Of a stretch of 64,000 nt of DNA, positions 54,794-64,000 are shown in pieces. The notes beneath the pieces were generated by a model. It searched no databases. It had not been told where the DNA came from and was given only the letters and a program-made list of their open reading frames with translations. Positions within the stretch are counted from its first letter, which is position 1; each line of letters opens with the position of its first letter. The position numbers were made by a program, and so were the translations under genes. Source of the stretch: Capitulum mitella (lineage: Eukaryota > Arthropoda > Thecostraca > Pollicipedomorpha > Pollicipedidae); contig CP099842.1 of assembly GCA_030062745.1 (NCBI GenBank), forward strand, positions 8,811,838 through 8,875,837, given 5' to 3'.

Positions 54794-57587
54794 GTAGTAT
54801 TTTAAGACTTGCAAAACTAAGGGCTGTTAACAGGTGGTAGACTGGCTCAGATCCCACGGTTAGATCCTGAGATAACAGGGGGTGACCTTTTTGAGACCCC
54901 CAGGCGGTCGCGGGTACTAAAAGACGTCAGGCGGTGCCGGGTTAAGGCGGGGCACCCCTCGTCGGCTGATGAAGGGCAGTGCTGAGGGTAGGGCAACACG
55001 GCTGGGTTCCAGTCACGTGTGGCCAATGACTCGGGCTGGCCGCAGGCGAAGCGAGGAGCAGGCACCTGAGAAGCGCCTGCGCCGGACGCAGTCCGACGTC
55101 CTGTCGGGCGTACGGTCAACACTCAGCGGTCAGGAGCGCTGAACCGATAAACTCGTCAAACACTCAGAATCAGTTCACGAATCATTGCAGGTCTTATTAT
55201 CTGAAGGTGATGTATCTCGCATAGGCCCCCTGAAAGTTCTAGTTTGCTATAGCGTCTCACTGTGCTGGTGAAAGTTGACAGCTTTCGTTATGCTCCAAGA
55301 CACAATGGATTATCATCTGTCACGTTATACAGTTGATATGTTATCTCGTAACAGGGGAATTCCCTCGTAGGCCTGTTTTGCAGCTTTGCATTGCCGCTGC
55401 CAAAAGTTTCAGCTAAGCGTCTCGCATTGGCATGTTTTTCCTCTTCTCTGTCACAGGTGTGTAAAAAATCCCTAAGGACAATCTACTTTTGTGTTTTAAT
55501 CTTTGTAGTCGGTCATTATCTCGGCTGGGGTTTTCGTGCGAATTTGGGACAGCGCCACTTCGTGAGAGGGCAACTATAGATCCCGCAATATTACGGCCGT
55601 TTTTAGGATGACATGACCGGTGGTCCACTGCGCGCACATGATTTTTAAAGTGAGAGTCTGTTTCCCCGTCACGAAGCGTCGTAACGGTTTGAGGGACTCG
55701 ATAAGCACCGAGAAATACGTTTCGTAATTGACGAACGGCCGGCCTGGGTCGGCGGGCGCTCTGCGGCCGGTGCGGTCGCGTGAGAGCGGCGGACGCTCCC
55801 GGGCGCCAGTGTCAGCCGGAGACGTCCGGCCGGCCGGCGGACTTGCGTAACAGCGCGAGCCGCCGGCGCCGACACCTAATCCGCCTGTCGGCATGTCTGC
55901 TTGCCAACCAGACGGCAACAGGACTGGTCCCTCTCACTTTCCTAATGTCTGTCGGCGAAAGAAGCAGGCGTGTCTGATCGGCTGCTCATCGTGAAAGTGC
56001 ATTCTATATTTACCGTGTTTTAAACCTGAGTAGGTCAGCGGCATGACAACGTAGATAGGCGCGTATGTCCGGAGCAGGGCCAATTCAGATCAGATTTGGG
56101 CTTCATTGACGTCAGTTTCAGGAAACGATCAACCCAAGGTCTCATGTTTGCATCAGTAATGAATCATCCCCGAACAGCGAATGGACTGAAACGGTCGACT
56201 CCCGTGATCTTGACTGGCTGTTATGCTACGTCACCTTTATCATTTTGGTGGAATCCTGGGATGGTGAAGGATGTATTGGGTTACTGACCAATGCAGGCAA
56301 ACCAGCCAATGGTGGAGCTCTTCCCAGCGCAACCTCGGCTCCACTAATCTAGTCGGATTGCAGCTGCTTAAATTTCTGCTTTGCAGGTGTTGCACACGCG
56401 TGCTACCGGCTTATACTCCCCTACAGGAAGTGTGTCTAAAGCCGATTACCTTTATCTCAAAGGGAGTGGCTCTAGTCTTAAAGCCGTTGCACACTTGTGT
56501 TATTGGACAGGAATATTGAGGAAGCATATAAATATTTAGACAATTGACCAAAAAACAACTACATTTCTTGAACCCGTAGGATCGTAGGGTCCTAGATTTG
56601 TAAGATGCGTACTAATTACTGGAAAAAATTGTTCTCCACAGGTTTTTCGTAAATATTTTCCGATCTGATCATGTCAAGGTAGCGTGATTTTTATTCATCT
56701 TCCGCCGTACTCTTCGTCCAGCTGTCGGTGCTTGAGCTGGAGAAATTCGTCCATTACTTGAACCGGCCAACTTTACTTCTCAAGTCTGTCGAATACATAA
56801 CATGACGAATTTTCCACCGTTTTAGATCTATCCATTGATCTCAACTGTATAACTCAACTGTATGGAAGTTAGTAGTACAAGCTTGCGTACACTACGGTAT
56901 GAGTACACGTAAGTAGTATAAGTAGCTTGGTCCGGTTTCGTTGAGGTCAACCATTTTAAGCCATAATCAAGGACGAGCAAAACAGGATTTAGAAACAGAG
57001 TGTAAAGATATTCGGTGGAAACTTGGCGACCTATGACTAAACTATCTCGATAAACTTCTGTGGAGAGTTAGTCCGCAGACATCGGAGGGCCTGAAACGAC
57101 GGCAAGTAAGTTAACCTAGGTCACTTGTGCATAAATTTTTATTTGCGTATACTAGCAGCAAACAGTCCAATAGTTTCCTTCGCCTCATTCTGACTGAATG
57201 CAGCGTTTTGAAACACTGACGTGGGTCGAACTCGATCGACGTGGATCCTGCGCTGTTTTCTATCCTGTTTTGTCGTAGTTACCAAGGTCAGCTATAATGT
57301 GTGGCATGTAAACTAATCATGCAAAACAGGTGTCCTCTACGCTTAATCTCGTTCGGTGGATTGTACTGGGGAAAGCCTTATTATAACTTCAGAACTAGTG
57401 TTTTTCTCGTTTAGTCCGGGGAGTATCTATCTAGCATCATTACGCAGGCCATCTCATCACAGAGTATAACTGTCATCGCTTTCCTAGGCGACGACGCACT
57501 GCTACTGTCCTTGCACTGGCCCCGCACTGGCCCCCGCTCCGGCCCCGTGATGACACCTCTCTCGCCGGGCACGCTTGGGCTCCGTTC
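54794..57587. other. Intergenic; two GC-rich islands, no gene identified
   Basis: A GC-rich block at 54830-55150 contains a 38-codon frame from ATG 55026 (MTRAGRRRSEEQAPEKRLRR, then TQSDVLSGVRSTLSG) that looks peptide-like but is unassigned. A second CpG-rich island lies at 55735-55880. The rest shows only short frames. Confidence 0.4.
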
Positions 57588-57801
57588 TCAGAACAGAGAC
57601 ATGTCGACGGTCGGGATTGCCTGTGAGCTGCATGCTTGCAGGCGGTTGGAAAAGAAGCCTGGCTGGAAGAAGGCCAACTGCTGCACCTGACCCAGGTCCG
57701 GCACGTTGTCGCACAGGACGCGCGACATGGAGGCCTGCTGCAGTGCCCTGATCTGCGCTTCGGTGAAGCTGTTTGGAAGCCCCGTGTGGTCGTAAAAGAA
57801 C
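57588..57801 (-). CDS. Heme peroxidase, last exon
   Basis: Minus-strand acceptor TTCGCCCTCAG ends at 57802. The exon reads RFFYDHTGLPNSFTEAQIRA, then MSRVLCDNVPDLGQVQQLAF, and stops at 57588. The Cys in SRVLCDN and CSSQAIP are the usual C-terminal disulfide positions of the family. The preceding intron is 529 nt (57802-58330). Confidence 0.93.
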
Positions 57802-60202
57802 CTGAGGGCGAAGGACACGCACACGGATCAGTATCGTCGGTCGGGACACTTTTACATGGCGAAGGGTACAAGAAAGGGTGTATCGCTTAACTAAGTTCTG
57901 TCAAACAGAGTCGGAAATACTAGAATCAGGGTGTGAGACATGTTCTTTTGATGGCAAAAATGCGAACTACGCAGCGCCACTCCAGTTGATTAAACGTAAG
58001 TAAACCATGCGTTTTCTGAGTCTCTGGGTCCATTTTCTTTCGTCAGCGAAACATAACGCGTTGGCAAGCGTCACGAGGACGAAATCACGTAAGATCTGGT
58101 TTACGCTAAAAACGAAAAACGTAGCAAAACTGCAAGTCTAATCAATCACCGCTAAGGACCATATCGTGGCTCTGAGTGCACACAGCAAGGTCGTATTATC
58201 CACGCATTCTTGCTGGCAGTAAACATGAATATGAAACACCACAGGAAGTTTATGCTCTTTGCTTATCCGCGTGCGATCCCAAGTGGAGCTGCCGTTGCCG
58301 GGGCCGACAGCGCCCCAGCCGTGCACCCACCTGTCTCCGTGGCGCAGGTCAAAGAACTGCTGGCCGATCAGGCACTGCAACGTCGGCCCGACGCCGGCGT
58401 TGGTCGCTCGCCGCTCGCTCACGATGCCCATGTACATGTCGACGTCCTGGTAGCTGTCGTAGACGTCGCGCATCCGGGCGAGCGCGTCGTCGTCGATGTG
58501 GCGGCCGAGGTCCTCCCAGGAGGTGACGGGTCGACCGTCGCAGTTCTCCAGCGCTGTGACGTACGGCGGCAGGCCGTGGTCGCGGCCGCGGTTCAGGTTT
58601 AGAGCGATCAGGTCCAGCCCGTGCTCGTCCGGCATGATGAACAGGCGCTCGCGGATGGCGCTCGTGAAGGTGCGGTCCACCCAGCCGGGCCGTTGGCTGG
58701 TCAGGCTGACGGCCAGCTGGCGCACCAGGCCCTGCTCCAGAAGGAAGGTGCTGTTGAAGAAGGTCGCCTCCAGCGCCAGGTCGCGGGCCGCCCGGCCCAT
58801 GGCCGCCTGCAGCTGGAACACGTCGTGCACCATTGAGTGGCCGAAGCGGAACGCTGCCGTCGAGAACTCGGACGTGATGGTGCCCGGCACATCCGTGTCG
58901 TAGCCGGCGCCGCGGCCCGGCGCCAGGCCGTGCTCGACAGTGTAGCTGTAGCCGAGCACGGCCGGCAGGAACTCGTTGTAGACTATGTGCTGGTACTCGC
59001 CGACGACGATGCGGCGCGCCTCCTGGTACAGCCGCTCGTCGTTCCAGTCCGTGTGCCGGCCGGCCAGCGCCGCCGCCACCCGGTTGTGCTCACGCGTCCA
59101 CACCAGGTGCACGAACGCCAGGCCGATGTTCTCGCCGGCGCGGTGGTCGCCGGAGATGAAGCAGTCGTCCGGGTGGTCGACGCAGCGTTTCTCGTCGCGC
59201 GGCAGCAGCCGGCCGGGCTCGGTGGTGCGGATCTGGCCGCCCGAGAACAGCCGCAGCTTGGCCGATTCCTCGTCCGAGCTGCCGTAGATGTTGCTGCCGT
59301 CCACGAAGTGCGTGATCTGGTTCTGCTGCGCGGCCGGCCGCGACCTGCAGTCCTCTGACGGCGCGAGCAGCGAGCGCACGTGGTTCAGACAGCCGACGCC
59401 CTGCGGCCCGAAGACCGGGTCGTCGGCGGGCACGCGGATCGGGATACAGGCGACCGGGTGTAGCGGCTCGTCGGGAAACGAGCCGTCCGCGTTGCAGCAG
59501 TTGAAGCCGCCGCCCTCGCCGACCGTCTCGTCCGGGTCGGAGCTCTCCAGGGCGAACTCGGGCGTCGACGTCAGGTCGTGGTCGACGAACTGGCCGAACA
59601 GTGTCAGCCCGATCGTGCGGAAGACGTCGTCGCTGCCGGCGTCGTTGTTCCTGGCGACGACGGAGCTGACCAGCCGCGGCGACGGCAGCGCCCCGCCGCC
59701 GACGGAGCGCGAGCGCGGCGCGTGCACGCCGTCGTCGTACGCCGACGGGAAGAAGCGCGAGTACTGCGTGTGGGCGCTGCCGAGCAGCGGCTGCTCGCGG
59801 TGGTTGCACGTGCCGTCGTGCGTGCGGAACCGGGCCGTCTCCGGGTCCGCAGTCGGGCAGCGCCGCCGGCGTGCAGTTGGGCAGCAGGCTGACGTCGTTC
59901 AGCAGGTCGGCCGGCGACGCGATCGGAAGCGCCAACGGCGCCGCCCGGCCGGCCAGCAGGCCCTCCTGCTGCGGCTCGGCCAGCACGGCGCCCAGCTCGC
60001 GCAGCACGTCCAACAGCCGCGCCGACGCCTCGGCCTCCTCGCCGTCCGCGACGCTGCGTTTCGAGTTGGGCCGCGAGAAGTATAGCTGCAGCTGCTCACT
60101 GGAGCCGGGCTGCGCCACGTTTTCGCCCAGCGCCGCCAGCTGCAGCCCCCTCTTCTCGTCCTGTAGGAGGCTCTTGTCGGCGGTGCAAACGGCGTCGTCC
60201 AG
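57588..60202 (-). CDS. Animal heme peroxidase (peroxinectin/chorion-peroxidase type)
   Basis: Secreted animal heme peroxidases use H2O2 to oxidise halides or tyrosines (matrix cross-linking, defence). Two exons join cleanly: 60202-58331 and 57801-57588 (HGD|RFFYDHTGLPNSF across the splice), ending VDMSLF. Conserved residues: Asp and distal His in FGQFVDHDLTSTPEF (heme ester and catalysis), calcium loop FVDGSNIYGSSDE, catalytic Arg and Glu in VWTREHNRVA, proximal His in AFRFGHSMVHD and Asn in ALNLNRGRDHGLPPY. The N-terminal part (SEQLQLYFSRPNSKRS) precedes the domain. At about 59843-59852 the frame slips by one base between LPDC and DPETARFRTHDGTCNHRE, either an assembly error or a disabling mutation. 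With that set aside, the product is about 695 residues. The first exon and signal peptide are not secured. Confidence 0.93.
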
Positions 60203-60750
60203 CTGGCGACAAGGACGGAGGGCAGTGAGCGACCAGCAGCGGAACGGGACCGTGAAGCGTGGCCGCGGCATCAGGCGCTGAGTGTAGTAATCGCAGAGGA
60301 TGAAAGCTAATCGTCTGTTGCTGATTTTTCCGTGCAGCACAGCATCTCAATGCACGTGGTGTCTGCATTCCGATTTATTGTTAGCAAAGATGGAGCACAT
60401 CTGTCTGAAGGACAAATGAATCCCACTTTTCGAAAGGAAGATCTGTTTATCTCTTTTGCCAAGGTTTAATGCCTCTTTAATTCTAAACTTGGAAATCATG
60501 TATTCGACATCAGTTCTTACAACACTTTTACAACACTGCATACATATACATGAACATTATAACACATCTTACAACACTACTTGGCGTGCGCTATTTTCCA
60601 GCTCCCTCAACCGGAATAGGCTTATGGACAGGCGAGTGGAGGATAAACCATACTCATTCGCTGCAACATAACGGTGGAAGTGCATGACAGTCAGTGCGTT
60701 TTCCATTCTACATTGTTTGTCTGAACTGGAAGAATATGGGTAGTGCTTAC

Positions 60751-60833
60751 AGCTGTTCCAGCCTTCGCCAGAAGGCGCAGAGGTGGTTGCTTCGCTTTTC
60801 TTTGACGGCACATGGACGGCTTGCGCCAGGAGC
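60751..60833 (-). CDS. Possible upstream exon of the heme peroxidase
   Basis: An 83-nt minus-strand segment with good borders (GCTAATTTCAG acceptor, GTAAGCAC donor). One frame reads LLAQAVHVPSKKSEATTSAP then SGEGWNS, which would suit the end of a signal peptide and the mature N-terminus. That frame does not join in phase to the exon start proposed at 60202; the other frame does, but looks less natural. Assignment uncertain. Confidence 0.35.
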
Positions 60834-61392
60834 CTGAAATTAGCATTAACTGGCCATACTTTCTTTCTGCATCTTTCTAAGAAATATTATGAACCTTGCC
60901 CGACGAGAGGAGAGGCGTTTTGAAGCCCCTATCCAACAAAAACTTTTGGGTGGTAACAAAAAAGTAGCGCACAACGTACTGAATCCTCTAGTACGTCTTT
61001 TTACATCCTTTGCGCATGCACTGAAGAATTATTGCGCGAGCCATGCCGTGCCATCAATCGAGATGACACTCTCCGGGATGGTAGTGGAGGACACTACTAA
61101 GCATTGAACTATCTCTATTTTTGTCAAGGTCAAGGTCATTGACCAGAAGTCAGCTCAGTTTCTGCCCTATTTTCCTGTTTTTTTTTTAACGGTTTTGAGC
61201 CGTTTCTTTGGCTCGTTGGTGCCTGAAATTCATTCCTGGGCCAAGGAAGTTACTAAGCACGGCAAATAATTTTGACCGACATGAAGATTCGTGAGGTCAA
61301 GCCAGGTCACATTTTGTGTGAGCTAGAATTATCAGGAATATAAAACTTCGTTTTGATGACACCTGAGGTAAAAATAGGTACTGAATTCGATT
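60834..61392. repeat. Start of AGGTCA-rich degenerate repeat region
   Basis: From about 61120 the sequence carries repeated AGGTCA motifs (GTCAAGGTCAAGGTCATTGA; GAGGTCAAGCCAGGTCAC) in diverged ~150-bp units. Nothing gene-like before that. Confidence 0.5.
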
Positions 61393-62621
61393 TTAACCCA
61401 ATTCCTGGAGGGCTAGACGGTATGGTCGATTCCAGGCAGGGGGGCCGGACTCGGCACCCCCGAGATCTCGAGAACTACCTGTCCGATTTCATCGCAACAA
61501 ACGGCAATCGATTTGCCATGACGTGAACTACATTTCTATAAAAAGAAATTTTCTAAATTTTGAAATTTGTGGATACAGGGGGAAAAAGAGTCAAAATTAC
61601 GGATATTTTTGGACTTCTTATAACTCCGTTGTTTATAGACCTATTTCAATGGGACTGGCATGGATCGAGAGATTATAGATAGGGCTTTTACCATGGGTAT
61701 ACAGATTTGAAATTTTGAGAAAATTCATCGGCGTTCACAGGGTTTCGAAAATAAGAGGATTAGTTTTCTTACAACCGAATGAACAAAAGAGGAAAAAACA
61801 CTTTTTTGGCTTCTGCTAGTCATGTCATGCTAAAAACGTACAAACCCATCGCAGTGTTTGTATAATGTTAGTAATAGGCGTAATGTAATAGGCGGTGCCA
61901 GGGACATGAAAAAGGGGAAACTGTCATGTTCACACGTTCTTCGGATCAACTTGTGAACTTTGACCTTAAATGACCTCCAGTGACCTTGGGATCACTTGGA
62001 ATGATCTCGTGTGCATTTCATATTATCTGTAGACGTTTTCAATCATTTGAATTCACTCTATTTCAAAAATATCACTTTATGGCTATTATGATATAGGGTA
62101 CGCGCTCTGATATTTTAGGTCATAGCTCCGTGACCCGACCTGATATCGAGCTGGAACTTGATACGCAAGTAGAGGGCATCGTACTACGTCATATGTATGC
62201 TGGGGTTGGCATTTGAAAAAACAGCACCGAAATTATTGCAAAAAAACAAATTTTTACTTTTGACCTTGACCTGACCTTGTCAAGTGACCTCAGATGAACA
62301 AAATTGTATCTGCACATTGCCCAGCTATTTAGCTATAGATCCATATAAAGTTTTAAGTTTTATCTTAAGAACTCTTTTTTTGGCCGCCATTCTCCTTGTA
62401 CCCTCAACATGGCCAAAAATGGCCTGAGGTTCCTCCCAAAAACGTTGCCTGGCTCCGCTCCTGAGCAAAATAGAATTGTGAAATTTTGTCACAGAGTGTA
62501 GAAAGAAACAGCTAGGAAAAGCCACCAAGTTTCGTAAAGCTGCGTTAAAAAGCCTGGAATTGGTAGGCAAAAAGCCCGAAGGGGGCGGATTCAGCCCCCG
62601 CCCTGCCGGGAATAGAGTTAA
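61393..62621 (+). mobile_element. TTAA MITE family A, copy 3
   Basis: A 1.23-kb copy (TTAA 61393-61396 and 62618-62621), more diverged than copies 1 and 2 (left TTAACCCAATTCCTGG, right CCGGGAATAGAGTTAA), so older. Inserted inside the AGGTCA repeat array; the unit 300 bp downstream shows the site without the element. Confidence 0.87.
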
Positions 62622-63450
62622 GATCCAAAACTGCACCAAGATAGTTCCGAGACATGAAATGATCTGTGGTCACCTGAGGTCATGCGAGGTCAACGTAGTA
62701 GAAGCTGAAATGCATTCCTGGTGCCTGAAATGTGCTGCTGGATCAAAGAAGTCACCAAACACTACAAATAGCGTTGGTCCACATGAAGGGTCATGAGAAG
62801 TCAGGTCACATGTGGGGTAAGCTAGTAAAAAGGTGTCTAAACCCCGTTTTGATTTTTTTTATATTTTTCTTATCTGAGTCTAAACCCCTTGAGTACAAAT
62901 GGGCGCTGGAGTCGATTCTGCAGTCCGAAAGTGCACCAAGACGCTTCCAAATTGTGAAATGATCTGAGGTCAGCAGAGGTCATGCAAGTTCACCATAATA
63001 AAAGCTGAGTTTATACTCAGGTGTCCAGCTTTATCTCTCTGGTTTATTTCATAAGTTAATGGCAGGTCTGGGCATAAAAAGATGAAACCTAAGCGTACTT
63101 CAAATCAGACCAAAATCCTTCGTCAGGTCAAATCATATGATCGACCTTATATTTCACTCGATCGATCACTGTTGTGGAAAGAGTTTCACTTCAGAGGCAT
63201 TATTTGTCTCTTTGTATGCAGTATTACTGATCCTCAACGAAACATGAAATAAAGCAAAGAAAACGGGTGAATGTTGTCAGGTCACAAGGTCGAGTCAGGT
63301 CACGTCGGTTCATTGGCCGTCTAGTCTGTTGGTACTGAAAAGATGTTCGTGCAGATCATTTCTGCCGTTTTGGAAGCATACATAGACAACAACTCGCCAG
63401 AAAAATTCAAAAACCTCACAAAAGTACCGAAATCGAGAATGATTTAGGTC
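62622..63450. repeat. AGGTCA-rich ~300-bp repeat array (continued)
   Basis: Landmark GTGCACCAAGA occurs at 62631 and again at 62931, exactly 300 bp apart, each followed by GAAATGATCTGNGGTCA-like sequence and AGGTCATGC. Further AGGTCA clusters lie near 63125 and 63285. Confidence 0.65.
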
Positions 63451-64000
63451 ACCTGCTCGAATAACTGATGCGTGTTACGAATTATGGCATCATGATGTAA
63501 AATCCAATGGCTTTCCACTGGCATGCTAAAAATTGCTGAAGCGTCATTTGGGGCGGATATAGCTCTTAACAAATCCTGTTTTTTTCATATACAGGCCAAA
63601 AAGTTGCACTATTTTTGACAAAATTTTGACTGTTTTTGAGTGTTTTAGGACGTACTCATGGCGAGCTTTTCCTTGATATAAGTTCCGTTTTTCTTCGATG
63701 TTCCGTTCGCGAGATGGAAGGATTGTCGAACGCCCCCCCCCCCCGGCTCCAGCCACTCACGTCAGGGTGCAAGTTGGCGAGGGTTATGAGGACATATTAG
63801 GCCGCCAGGTTTTGACGTCATTATCGATGGCGTGTAAACCGTTTTTCTAGACTGAGCCACATTTTGGCTTCTTTCTCGAGACCCCGACGAGATAGGGAAT
63901 CAGCTTTGGTATAGGGCTGCTTGAACACTTGCTTGATAATATATCAGGGGCGGCGCAGCAGGGGGGGGGCATAGGGCCAGTTGCCCCACCTGCCAGCAGG
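63451..64000. other. No gene recognised
   Basis: Short frames only. A C-run at 63726-63741 and a G-run near 63961 resemble subterminal motifs of the TTAA elements, but no TTAA terminus is seen before the window ends. Confidence 0.4.

Noticed and set aside
57473-57871. Other-frame ORFs over the peroxidase, plus those at 58837-60085
   Set aside because: GC-rich codons leave all frames open; only one frame carries the heme-peroxidase motifs.

Overview
The window is eukaryotic nuclear DNA: intron-rich, repeat-rich, with GC-rich exons in lower-GC intergenic sequence. Gene content (a Graf-type RhoGAP, a peroxinectin/chorion-type heme peroxidase, an ETFRF1/LYRM5 exon), a Jockey/I-like LINE, TTAA-inserting piggyBac-type MITEs, Harbinger and hAT-type remnants and a short (TTAGG)-like patch all fit an arthropod. 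A crustacean is possible, but the species cannot be fixed from sequence alone. No retrovirus, LTR element or Polinton was recognised.

Layout. 1-16.5 kb (+): the 3' part of a Graf (ARHGAP26/10/42-like) gene. Seventeen exons can be joined in frame from the last part of the BAR domain through PH, RhoGAP, a Ser/Pro linker and a C-terminal SH3 domain to a stop at 15838. The first BAR exons lie upstream of the window. Its introns are packed with minisatellites, and several arrays are copies of the exon-intron junction itself. One array was later split by a hAT-like MITE with an 8-bp target duplication. 17.1-18.3 kb: TTAA MITE family B. 19.8-20.0 kb (-): last coding exon of ETFRF1. 22.8-25.6 kb: a degenerate LINE (ORF1 and endonuclease only) abutting a ~140-bp satellite that returns at 29.0-29.8 kb. 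30-41 kb: mostly unannotatable, with a truncated family A MITE, a perfect 16-bp-arm hairpin, candidate orphan exons at 35.4, 35.8 and 39.4-40.0 kb, a tRNA-like SINE head, microsatellites and a 360-bp T/G tract that looks like an assembly artefact. 41.8-44.4 kb: two oppositely oriented Harbinger-type elements. 44.4-51.2 kb: family A MITEs in opposite orientation on either side of an unusual secreted Trp/Gly/Asp-repeat protein gene, then a family B MITE. 53.7-54.8 kb: a possible third TTAA family. 57.6-60.8 kb (-): a heme peroxidase gene with all catalytic residues but one apparent frameshift. 61.1-63.5 kb: an AGGTCA-rich degenerate repeat array carrying a family A MITE, for which a neighbouring repeat unit supplies an approximate empty site.

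How the genes relate: they are unrelated host genes (membrane/Rho signalling, mitochondrial ETF regulation, extracellular peroxidase, secreted repeat protein) with no operon-like organisation. The most distinctive signals are the splice-junction-seeded minisatellites of Graf, the WGDDG repeat gene, whose signal peptide is one base out of frame and whose stop is followed by 29 further open in-frame codons, and the shared G-run/C-run subterminal hairpins of the TTAA elements.
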